Assembly: GCA_937980285.1 (NCBI GenBank)
Contig: CALJQI010000433.1
Span: forward strand, 1 to 5,294
From: an uncultured Gammaproteobacteria bacterium
Lineage (GTDB): Bacteria > Pseudomonadota > Gammaproteobacteria > GCA-001735895
Direction of reading: 5' to 3'
DNA: 5,294 nucleotides
Below are positions 1-5,294 of this stretch, in pieces. A model generated the notes under the pieces. The model did not search any database and was not told the origin of the DNA. It saw only the letters and a list, made by a program, of their open reading frames with translations. Numbering within the stretch: the first letter of the stretch is position 1; each line of letters starts with the position of its first letter. The translations under genes were made by a program, and so were the position numbers.

Positions 1-118
1 GGCCAATCCGCAACAGTATCGTTTTGACGGCAAACAAACCTTGCGTATTAGTTGCCAAAATGTTGAACTTGAATCACGTTTCAACCAGGTGGAATCCCTG
101 CTCAAAAAATTCGTATGA
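1..118 (+). CDS. mfd: Transcription-repair coupling factor Mfd, C-terminal end only
   Basis: Only the last 38 codons and the TGA stop (116-118) are present; the gene starts outside the window. Mfd is a cytoplasmic ATP-dependent translocase that removes RNA polymerase stalled at DNA lesions and recruits UvrA. The visible piece fits the end of the C-terminal domain (D7): it opens with PQQYRFDGKQTLRI, resembling the YKLDGPQRLRF segment near the end of E. coli Mfd, and continues into a short helix with an arginine and hydrophobic repeats (ESRFNQVESLLKKF). The downstream partner csiV, overlapping by ATGA, strongly supports the call because this gene order is common in Gammaproteobacteria. The assignment rests on a short stretch plus context. 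Confidence 0.82.
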   Translation, partial: ANPQQYRFDGKQTLRISCQNVELESRFNQVESLLKKFV

Positions 119-1002
119 ACTATCGATACCTGACCTTGCTAGCCCTCGCCGCATGGCTTCCCGGCCCGCTGCCGGCGCAATCCGACAGCGCTGACGAAGC
201 CACGCCGATGTACGATGTCGAAGTGGTGATTTTCAAAAACGTCAAGGCGCCTAAAAGCCGTGAGTACATCCTGCCGGTAAGCTCACCCAACCGCGATGAC
301 AAGATGCTCGACCTGTCTTCCGCCAGCAGCCTCGCGGCCGCAGCCAGGTTAGGCTATACCCGCTTGCCTAAGGACGAACTCCGATTGCTCGAAACCGTTG
401 CCAAACTGAAGGAATCGCCCCGTTACGAAATGCTTTCGCATGTCGCCTGGCGTCAACCCGGCGTGGAGCGCGAAAAGGCGTTGCCGATCTGGCTCAGGGG
501 CGGCCGTATCTATGGCAGCGAATACACTTCGATCGACAATCAGATCGAATTTCTGGAGAGTATCCCGCGAATCGAAGGCGCGGAGACGGGCGGCAATAAG
601 AATTTTGCCTTCGACGAACAGACCCTGGAAGCGCTGGAGTTACAGATGCTCGAGCAGCAGGCCTTGCGCGTGCACCAGGGTTTGTATGAATTCGAGGGCA
701 AGATTACCGTCGCCCTGTCGCGTTACCTGCATGTTTTCACCGACCTGGTTTTCAGGCGCCCGCGCCTGTCGGTCGACCCGGTGACGAGCAATACGCCGCA
801 AGACCAGTACCTGGCGGCCTATGCCGCGGACACCCGTATCCTGAACAATCACAGCCTCAGGGAGCACCGCCGCATGCGCAGTAAAAACCTGCACTATCTC
901 GACAATCCCGAGTTCGCGATGTTAATCCTGATTACGCCCTACGAGGCGCCGCAGGAAACCGCGCCGCCCGAAACGGAAACAACCCCTCCCGCAAGCGAGT
1001 AA
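115..1002 (+). CDS. csiV: CsiV-family periplasmic peptidoglycan-associated protein
   Basis: A 295-residue exported protein of the CsiV family (Pfam PF10972). In Vibrio cholerae CsiV is a periplasmic protein that binds peptidoglycan and supports septal and sidewall synthesis through the LpoA/PBP1A pathway; that role is known from the family, not shown here. Residues 1-21 form a signal peptide with a likely cut after PLPA. Family landmarks are YDVEVVIF at 33-40, YEMLSHVAWRQPG at 104-116, GKITVALSRYLHVFTDLVF at 195-213, and the C-terminal block REHRRMRS...YLDNPEFAMLILITPY at 249-276. The last 20 residues are a Pro/Glu/Thr-rich tail. The ATG lies in the ATGA overlap with mfd and has no clear Shine-Dalgarno sequence, so translation is probably coupled to mfd. 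The start is fixed by the signal peptide. Confidence is high for the family and moderate for an identical role in this organism. Confidence 0.88.
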   Translation: MNYRYLTLLALAAWLPGPLPAQSDSADEATPMYDVEVVIFKNVKAPKSREYILPVSSPNRDDKMLDLSSASSLAAAARLGYTRLPKDELRLLETVAKLKESPRYEMLSHVAWRQPGVEREKALPIWLRGGRIYGSEYTSIDNQIEFLESIPRIEGAETGGNKNFAFDEQTLEALELQMLEQQALRVHQGLYEFEGKITVALSRYLHVFTDLVFRRPRLSVDPVTSNTPQDQYLAAYAADTRILNNHSLREHRRMRSKNLHYLDNPEFAMLILITPYEAPQETAPPETETTPPASE

Positions 1003-1021
1003 TTGCGATTACCCCGAGCGT

Positions 1022-1750
1022 TCAGTAGCTGCGCCTGCGCGGCACTTCGTAACCGCCGCCCGAGAAGGCAAATGGCGTGGTCCTGCCGACCAGCTCTTCG
1101 ATTAGCGCCAGTTCGGTATCGGTATGATTGATGAATGGCGCGGCAACGATCAGCTCGCCGTTAGCGGCCGAGGGCAGCACGTACAGCGGCTGGTCGTGGT
1201 GTTTCGAGATCACGTCGCGGCCGATAGCGGGATCGGCGCTGGCGACGATTCGCGTTTGCCCGTAACAGGTACAGACGTAGGAACGATCGGCCTCGGCCTC
1301 GACATAGATTCCGGTGCCGCGTATGCCGATGGTTGCGGTCGAGGTGGTAATCGTATGCGGTTTTTCCCGGCGGCCGAAGACCGACAGTAGCCTGCCAGAC
1401 AGCAGTCGCATGCTGTCGATGATCAAACCGGCATCCGTTTTCATCTGGATCTCGCTATTGCTGCGCAAAATAAAGGCGTCGCTGGCGACGACGAAGATGA
1501 CCTGGCTATTACGTCCGGTTTTGACGATCGAGCCCGGCCCGATAGAGGTATTGATATCAGCCGGCTTGCCATCGACGGTAACCTCTCCCTGCAATCGATA
1601 AATGGAGCGCCCCGGCGGCAATTTATCGGGGATGTCGCCACGCGCGTGGCCGGCCTGAAACAGGCTCGCCAGGTTAGCCCCGGCAAACAGGCCGAGCGAC
1701 AATGCAGTGAGCAGAAATTCTCGCCGCGGATCGTCAGTCTCTTTAGTCAT
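1022..1750 (-). CDS. Exported FecR-domain protein with twin-arginine-like signal
   Basis: A 242-residue protein. The N-terminus reads DPRREFLLTALSLGLF, matching a twin-arginine (Tat) motif (RR-x-F-L) followed by a hydrophobic stretch, with a probable cut near GHA (residues 35-37). A FecR-type domain (PF04773) follows at about 50-170: SIYRLQGEVTVDG, then the hallmark TATIGIRGTGIYVE at 138-151. Just after it is a CTCYG motif (C160, C162), and later a HH pair (184-185). The C-terminal 40 residues match nothing I recognise. Unlike true FecR regulators, it carries an export signal instead of a cytoplasmic anti-sigma region, and no FecI-like sigma gene is in the window, so I infer an exported sensing or binding role, not sigma control. 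The start is placed at ATG 1750: GGGA sits 7 bases upstream, whereas the in-frame TTG at 1753 is only 4 bases from it. It converges on csiV with 19 bases between and no visible terminator. Confidence 0.8.
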   Translation of the reverse strand: MTKETDDPRREFLLTALSLGLFAGANLASLFQAGHARGDIPDKLPPGRSIYRLQGEVTVDGKPADINTSIGPGSIVKTGRNSQVIFVVASDAFILRSNSEIQMKTDAGLIIDSMRLLSGRLLSVFGRREKPHTITTSTATIGIRGTGIYVEAEADRSYVCTCYGQTRIVASADPAIGRDVISKHHDQPLYVLPSAANGELIVAAPFINHTDTELALIEELVGRTTPFAFSGGGYEVPRRRSY

Positions 1751-1807
1751 CAAGATTTCCCGCCAGATACTGCGCCATACTTTAGTGACTTAACCTTGAA
1801 ATGTAAA

Positions 1808-1817
1808 TTGTGCACAA
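1808..1817. promoter_or_regulatory. 10-base perfect palindrome, possible operator
   Basis: TTGTGCACAA is a perfect inverted repeat in the gap between the FecR-domain gene and the barrel gene. Its centre is 32 bases, about three helical turns, from that of a second perfect 10-base palindrome at 1840-1849. Two dimer-binding sites on the same DNA face would look like this. The two palindromes differ in sequence, which weakens the case for one regulator binding both. Confidence 0.3.
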
Positions 1818-1839
1818 GCGCGGAGAAAGCTATTTTTGC

Positions 1840-1849
1840 AGTTGCAACT
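1840..1849. promoter_or_regulatory. 10-base perfect palindrome over the -35 box
   Basis: AGTTGCAACT is a perfect inverted repeat covering the proposed -35 hexamer (1842-1847) of the promoter for the barrel gene. A protein bound here would block RNA polymerase, so it is a candidate repressor operator. Short palindromes also occur by chance, so this is only suggestive. Confidence 0.3.
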
Positions 1850-1870
1850 CGCGGCAAGGCTGTCAATAAT
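1842..1870 (+). promoter_or_regulatory. Sigma-70-type promoter for the barrel/SH3 pair
   Basis: A -35 candidate TTGCAA (1842-1847, four of six consensus bases) and a -10 candidate AATAAT (1865-1870, five of six) are separated by the ideal 17 bases. Transcription would begin near 1877, leaving a leader of about 44 bases before the ATG at 1921. The location, in the AT-richer gap of a divergent gene pair, supports it. No equally good promoter was found for the opposite strand. Confidence 0.55.
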
Positions 1871-1909
1871 GACGTCGAAAACCTTATACCATCGGGCGAA
1901 GATCGTCAC

Positions 1910-1913
1910 AGGA
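1910..1913 (+). promoter_or_regulatory. Ribosome binding site that decides the barrel gene start
   Basis: AGGA lies 7 bases before the ATG at 1921. The in-frame ATG at 1936 has no comparable sequence at the right distance, so 1921 is preferred although starting at 1936 would give a more compact signal peptide. Confidence 0.55.
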
Positions 1914-1920
1914 CTGATTC

Positions 1921-2709
1921 ATGCTTACTCCAGCGATGAGATCGATTGTTGCATCAGCGATATTGTTGCTCTCTTTCAATCTGCATGCCCTGCCGCCGGT
2001 TTACACGCTACAGCCTGGTCTCGGCGGCACCGACATCGACAATGACACGGACAGCTATTATTACCTGACCGCGTCGATGCTGTATTCAAAGGAATTGTCT
2101 AACCACAGCCTGCTCGATCTGCAGGCCGAAATCTCGTCTTATGAATATGACGACAACGACAATCTGTCGCTGGAAGAACTGTTCCTGCAGGCGACTTACC
2201 ACTATACCCCGACCGCCGGATTCCGGGTGCCGACCTACTCGATCGGCCTGCGCCACCTGGAGGAATTTCTTGCGCGCGATTCGATGGACGCATCGACCAC
2301 CACGCTGATTCTGTCGATGACCTATCGCCTTAACGATCGCAGCAGCCTGCTTGGCGGTATCAAGGCCGGTACGCGGGACACCACGAAGGACTCGGACCCT
2401 GTCAGCTATTTTGTCAATTTCGATTACCGCTACCGCACGGGCTGGCTGCTGTACACGACGCTTGCTGTCGGTGAAGGCGCATTTAACGCCCGCTCCTACT
2501 GCTCCGGCGCCTATCGATCGGGCCAGGATAGCTGGAACTGGAACAGCTGGTCAGATGACTGCGACAATACCTTTATTACGCTTGGCGCAAGTCACGCCAT
2601 CAACGCCTTCAACAGCCTCGACCTGTCGTTCGGCTACCATGAATACGATACTTCTTCCGGCGATGTAACCGGCAACGTTTACTCGGTGGATTTCTTCCAC
2701 CGTTTTTAA
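1921..2709 (+). CDS. Predicted outer-membrane beta-barrel protein, function unknown
   Basis: A 262-residue exported protein that I cannot assign to a named family. A signal peptide covers residues 1-23 (RSIVASAILLLSFNLHA, cut after HA). The rest is a series of alternating polar/hydrophobic and aromatic segments consistent with membrane beta strands, roughly at 46-56, 61-74, 84-95, 103-111, 126-136, 140-151, 160-172, 174-187, 216-226, 230-242 and 252-262. The protein ends in VDFFHRF; a C-terminal Phe preceded by alternating hydrophobics is the usual recognition signal for the BAM complex. Negative, Asp/Asn-rich turns (DIDNDTDS, DDNDN) could be surface loops or bind cations. Two cysteines, C194 and C214, flank a Trp/Asn/Ser-rich stretch (SWNWNSW) in one predicted loop and could form a disulfide. 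It is the first gene of a pair with the SH3 protein. Confidence is good for the fold and none is claimed for the substrate. Confidence 0.72.
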   Translation: MLTPAMRSIVASAILLLSFNLHALPPVYTLQPGLGGTDIDNDTDSYYYLTASMLYSKELSNHSLLDLQAEISSYEYDDNDNLSLEELFLQATYHYTPTAGFRVPTYSIGLRHLEEFLARDSMDASTTTLILSMTYRLNDRSSLLGGIKAGTRDTTKDSDPVSYFVNFDYRYRTGWLLYTTLAVGEGAFNARSYCSGAYRSGQDSWNWNSWSDDCDNTFITLGASHAINAFNSLDLSFGYHEYDTSSGDVTGNVYSVDFFHRF

Positions 2710-2714
2710 GGTGA
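2708..2714 (+). promoter_or_regulatory. Ribosome binding site overlapping the upstream stop codon
   Basis: AAGGTGA is a strong Shine-Dalgarno sequence 8 bases before the ATG at 2723. It overlaps the TAA stop (2707-2709) of the barrel gene, and the in-frame GTG at 2711 lies inside it. This argues that GTG 2711 is part of the binding site, not the start, and that the two genes are translated from one message. Confidence 0.7.
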
Positions 2715-2722
2715 CCCATTTA

Positions 2723-3394
2723 ATGAAACGACTTGTACTATCAGCACTATTAATCGCTTGTATTACTATCCCGCTGGCGGCCGCCGAGACCCGGTATATT
2801 ACCGACGAGTTCGAGGTCACGATGCGCAGCGGCACCAGTACCTCCAACAGTATCGTGCGCATGCTGCGTAGCGGCCAGGCGGTAACCGTACTCGAGGAAG
2901 ACCTGGCATCGCAGTATTCGCTGGTTGAGACCGACGACAATAAAAAAGGTTACGTCTTGAGCCGCTTCCTGATGGAAGTTCCGGCCGCCCGCCAAAGCCT
3001 GCAGGAGCTGAGAGTCAGCTTCGACCAGCAGAGCAGCCGTATCGATTCGCAAAACGCTGAAATCTCCGAGCTCAACCAGTCGCTGGCGCAGGAAAAAAGC
3101 GATAACCAGGCGCTGAAGGCGACTCTGCGCGCCTCCGAGCAGGAGCTGGCGGAAGTACGCGGCGCCGCTCGCGATACGCTTAACATCCTCGAACAGAACA
3201 AGCGCCTGCAAACGGTACTCGACGAGTTGCGCGAGGAAAAGGCGCAGTTAACCGAAATCAACGCCGAGCTCAGCGACAGCACCAGGCTCGACTGGTTCGT
3301 ACGCGGCGGCGCAGTGTCGTTGATCGCATTCGTCGTCGGTATCCTGGTGACTAGAATCCGCTGGAGAAAGCAGGACTCCTGGGGCTCTTACTGA
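2723..3394 (+). CDS. ygiM: YgiM-like SH3 domain / coiled coil / membrane anchor protein
   Basis: A 223-residue protein with the layout of E. coli YgiM (TIGR04211, SH3-and-anchor family). In order: signal peptide 1-21 (cut after LAAA); bacterial SH3 domain about 22-85, opening with ETRYITDEFEVTMRSG, close to YgiM's ETRYVSDELNTWVRSG; a long Glu/Gln-rich coiled coil about 86-187; one C-terminal membrane helix 191-211; and a short basic tail (RIRWRKQDSW). The SH3 and coiled coil should lie in the periplasm with the tail in the cytoplasm. Bacterial SH3 domains often bind peptidoglycan or peptides, but no precise function is established for this family. The ATG at 2723 is chosen because of its strong binding site; a GTG at 2711 would add only four residues. 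It follows the barrel gene by 13 bases and probably shares its promoter. Length is slightly greater than E. coli YgiM (about 206), mostly in the coiled coil. Confidence 0.88.
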   Translation: MKRLVLSALLIACITIPLAAAETRYITDEFEVTMRSGTSTSNSIVRMLRSGQAVTVLEEDLASQYSLVETDDNKKGYVLSRFLMEVPAARQSLQELRVSFDQQSSRIDSQNAEISELNQSLAQEKSDNQALKATLRASEQELAEVRGAARDTLNILEQNKRLQTVLDELREEKAQLTEINAELSDSTRLDWFVRGGAVSLIAFVVGILVTRIRWRKQDSWGSY

Positions 3395-3423
3395 CAGCGC
3401 TGCCGGCGAGACTGTAACGCGCC

Positions 3424-4488
3424 TTACAGGCCCAGCGGATTGTCGATGTCGACGCCGTCCATGAAAGGCTTGAGCCGGTCGACGTTGGTGTACTGATAGA
3501 TCAGGCCGACCCAGCGGCCGACGACCGCGCTGGCGGTATCCTGCCAGGTGTTTTTCAATCGCTCCAGCACCAGGTGCTCCGGAAAATCGGGTATCGCCTC
3601 ATTTTTCGAGCGGCTTTTATCGACGCGATACTGGTACTCCCTGAAGACCGCGGCGCTGAACTGACTGAAGTAATCGTCCGGCATCGGCGGGTAGTGTTCG
3701 AGCTCGCCGGCGATATACAGGTTTACGTCGCGTTTGTATTCCTTCAGCAAGGACACCGTATCGTATTCGGGATGGCCCTGGAAGAACACGCTTCGAAAAC
3801 CGTCGGGACTGGTGGCGAGGTGCACGCTGCCATCGTCGGCGGTGACCAGGACCTTCAGCCCGGCGGCCTCAAACTGGTCACTATAAACCGCGTTCCAGCG
3901 CGAATGGGGAACGTCGAACACGGAATTGATATCGGCCACCAGCGGGTGTTTCGGGTCGACCACATGGTGCCGATATACCCCCCATTTCTTGCGTAACTGC
4001 TTTTCCCGCTTCTGCCCGTAGCGAAAATTAAGCACGGCGTGAGTCGCCAGACAGGAGCATAAGGTCGAGGTAACGTTTTCGTGCGACCAGTCGGCCACCT
4101 CGATCAGCGAATCCCAGAAAACCTCTCCCGACAGATCAGCGCCGATGACATTGGCCCCGGTTATGATCAGGGCATCCAGTCCTTGCTGCTTTATTTGCTC
4201 GAAGCTGTCGTAATGCCGGTCGATGTGTTCGCGCGCGCCGGCCCCGCGCGGCAGGGCATCGAGGGTAAACGGATGCACGAAAAACTGCGCGATCGGGTTG
4301 CTTTCTCCGATCAGGCGCAGAAACTGGCGCTCGGTCGCCTCGAGCGCGGCGTCGGGCATCATGTTGAGCAGGCCGATATGCAGTTCGCGGATATCCTGCT
4401 GATTGGCGAGACCCGGCGTCAATACCCGCACTCCTTCCTGCTGTAACTTGGAGAAAGTGGGCAATTGGTTGTGTGCGACCAGTGGCAT
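3424..4488 (-). CDS. metA: Homoserine O-acyltransferase, MetA family (probable O-succinyltransferase)
   Basis: A 354-residue cytoplasmic enzyme of the MetA family (PF04204), which activates homoserine with succinyl- or acetyl-CoA in the first committed step of methionine synthesis. Visible landmarks: LLNMMP at 40-45, the DALIITGA strand at 105-112, the nucleophile in STLCSCLATHA (C146, aligning with E. coli C142), PHSRW at 194-198, GHPEYD at 238-243 giving the catalytic H239 and E241, and R253 in EYKRDV. It is longer than E. coli MetA (309), mainly through insertions and a C-terminal extension. Two known key positions differ: the LNMMPDAALEATERQF segment has no lysine where E. coli has K47, and the acyl-CoA specificity position after TGA is N-V-I, not P-L-G. 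Acyl-CoA preference therefore cannot be read from sequence. A strong AGGGAGG lies 9 bases before the ATG, and the start overlaps the upstream gene's stop. No S-adenosylmethionine riboswitch is visible because the operon leader lies outside the window. Confidence 0.88.
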   Translation of the reverse strand: MPLVAHNQLPTFSKLQQEGVRVLTPGLANQQDIRELHIGLLNMMPDAALEATERQFLRLIGESNPIAQFFVHPFTLDALPRGAGAREHIDRHYDSFEQIKQQGLDALIITGANVIGADLSGEVFWDSLIEVADWSHENVTSTLCSCLATHAVLNFRYGQKREKQLRKKWGVYRHHVVDPKHPLVADINSVFDVPHSRWNAVYSDQFEAAGLKVLVTADDGSVHLATSPDGFRSVFFQGHPEYDTVSLLKEYKRDVNLYIAGELEHYPPMPDDYFSQFSAAVFREYQYRVDKSRSKNEAIPDFPEHLVLERLKNTWQDTASAVVGRWVGLIYQYTNVDRLKPFMDGVDIDNPLGL

Positions 4489-4506
4489 CAGGCATCGCCT
4501 CCCTGC
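4488..4506 (-). promoter_or_regulatory. metA ribosome binding site and TGATG coupling junction
   Basis: The NTPase stop (TGA, 4490-4488) shares its last base with the metA ATG (4488-4486). AGGGAGG, 9 bases upstream inside the NTPase coding sequence, is a good Shine-Dalgarno sequence. metA can thus be started by terminating ribosomes as well as by direct binding, tying the output of the two genes together. A second, out-of-frame ATG at 4495 lies between the binding site and the start. Confidence 0.65.
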
Positions 4507-5294
4507 TGTCTTTCTATCGCCATCTCGAGCAATTGCAGAAAATCTTCATCGTTTTCTATCCGCTCCACCTCTTCCGAGGTCACGGTGTATCCAAGGCGTG
4601 CGATTTTTTCGTATTTCGGCAGGCGCGAATGAAACAGGTGTGGAAAAACCCAGCGCGCGAACGCATCCGGGTCGATCTGCGCGGCGTATTCGAGCCCGCT
4701 TTCCTCGAAATACATTTCGAGGTGCTGCTGCAGAAAATCCGGCCGGTAATAAAGCGGCTTGGGGTCGGATACCGCGCGTTCGATCAGCACCTGTTCCTGG
4801 GCCTGGTTGGTGACCTGGATATACAGAATCAGCGTGTTTTCGACCAGGATATCCATCACGCCGGGTTCGTCGAGCTCGCACAGGCTGCCGCCGACATCGT
4901 TGACGAAATGCGAGTAACCGTAAATCTTGCGCGCCTTGTCGATGAAATGCGGGATATCGTACATCGCGTCGACCTCGGCCTGGCGATAAATCGCCTGGCG
5001 CTCGATGAACTCGCCAATCTCGACGCCGCCGAGCTCGGGATTACCCAGCTTGCCGACAAAGCTCAACACCGGGCCCAGATCGTTGACGCGAATATTGTTC
5101 TTGATATAAATCCAGTCCTTGCGCAGCAGCTCGCGCAGAAACGGCACCTTTATCGCCTGCGCCTTGAGCATATCGATGATGTGTTCGTCCAGGTAACGCG
5201 TGCCGATACGGTAATCGCCGGAATAGTGGAACCAGTTACTGCCGCGCAGCTTGGCCGACAAATAGGATTTGCCGACGCCGGACATGCCGACCAG
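4488..5294 (-). CDS. P-loop NTPase of unknown function, 5' end outside window
   Basis: The reading frame runs off the right edge: upstream of the Met at 5285 come the codons for L-V-G, so a P-loop is formed as LVGMSGVGKSY (consensus GxxGxGKS/T). The Met at 5285 is therefore inside the Walker A motif and cannot be the true start; probably only a short N-terminal strand is missing. Counting from that Met, SGDYRIGTRYLDE (22-34) follows, then a helical part, then a hydrophobic-to-acidic strand YSHFVNDVGGS (124-134), a possible Walker B-like site at D130, and another strand TLILYIQV (151-158) followed by an arginine (R170). The C-terminal third is helical and acidic. I do not recognise a named family; the layout is of a small kinase-like or ATPase fold, likely cytoplasmic, with no signal or membrane segment. 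Its stop overlaps the metA start by one base (TGATG), so the two are co-transcribed and probably translationally coupled. Confidence 0.75.
   Translation of the reverse strand: MVGMSGVGKSYLSAKLRGSNWFHYSGDYRIGTRYLDEHIIDMLKAQAIKVPFLRELLRKDWIYIKNNIRVNDLGPVLSFVGKLGNPELGGVEIGEFIERQAIYRQAEVDAMYDIPHFIDKARKIYGYSHFVNDVGGSLCELDEPGVMDILVENTLILYIQVTNQAQEQVLIERAVSDPKPLYYRPDFLQQHLEMYFEESGLEYAAQIDPDAFARWVFPHLFHSRLPKYEKIARLGYTVTSEEVERIENDEDFLQLLEMAIERQQGGDA

Noticed and set aside
1003..1021. Possible bidirectional terminator between csiV and the FecR-domain gene.
   Set aside because: The 19-base gap has no stem-loop and no T-run.
1751..1753. TTG as start of the FecR-domain protein.
   Set aside because: It is directly before an ATG that has better spacing to the GGGA sequence.
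1751..1850. Minus-strand promoter for the FecR-domain gene (for example TTGTGC with GTTAAG at 17 bases).
   Set aside because: The -10 element is too far from consensus; no pair of boxes was convincing.
2711..2713. GTG as start codon of the SH3 protein, four codons upstream.
   Set aside because: It lies within the AAGGTGA binding site, and the ATG at 2723 has ideal spacing and gives a cleaner signal peptide.
2750..3211. Minus-strand open frame of 153 codons opposite the SH3 protein.
   Set aside because: It mirrors the coding strand of a well-supported YgiM-like gene and shows no recognisable protein features.
3412..3429. Six-base inverted repeat CTGTAA / TTACAG with a 6-base loop between the convergent SH3 and metA genes, considered as a terminator.
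   Set aside because: The stem is short and AT-rich, has no following T-run on either strand, and includes the metA stop codon.
3574..4446. Two long plus-strand open frames (3574-3996 and 4081-4446) opposite metA.
   Set aside because: They are antisense shadows of a clear metA reading frame, with no family motif and no binding site.

Overview
The window comes from a moderately GC-rich gammaproteobacterial chromosome. The best clue is the left edge, where the last codons of mfd run into csiV through an ATGA overlap; this mfd-csiV order and the CsiV family are typical of Gammaproteobacteria. A YgiM-type SH3/anchor protein and a MetA-type homoserine acyltransferase agree with this. The genus cannot be named from the sequence. 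There are no RNA genes, mobile elements, CRISPR arrays or long repeats, and the window reads as ordinary chromosome.

Layout: (1) 1-118 is the 3' end of mfd and 115-1002 is csiV, both on the + strand. (2) csiV converges on a - strand gene (1022-1750) for an exported FecR-domain protein with a twin-arginine-like signal. (3) A 170-base AT-richer gap (1751-1920) separates that gene from a divergent + strand pair. It holds the only convincing promoter seen and two 10-base perfect palindromes. (4) The + strand pair is a predicted outer-membrane beta-barrel protein of unknown function (1921-2709) and a YgiM-like SH3-coiled coil-membrane anchor protein (2723-3394). The stop codon of the first overlaps the ribosome binding site of the second. 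(5) These converge, with 29 bases between, on a - strand pair: a P-loop NTPase of unknown function (4488 to beyond 5294) followed by metA (3424-4488), joined by a one-base TGATG overlap.

Functionally, most of the left two thirds is cell-envelope related: a peptidoglycan-associated periplasmic protein, an exported FecR-domain protein, an outer-membrane barrel and an inner-membrane-anchored SH3 protein. The right third couples methionine biosynthesis to an uncharacterised nucleotide-binding protein. The points most worth a second look are this P-loop NTPase/metA coupling, the divergence of MetA at positions tied to catalysis and acyl-CoA choice in characterised enzymes, and the divergent FecR-domain/barrel/SH3 cassette with its palindromic intergenic region. 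None of these is proven to be a new system.
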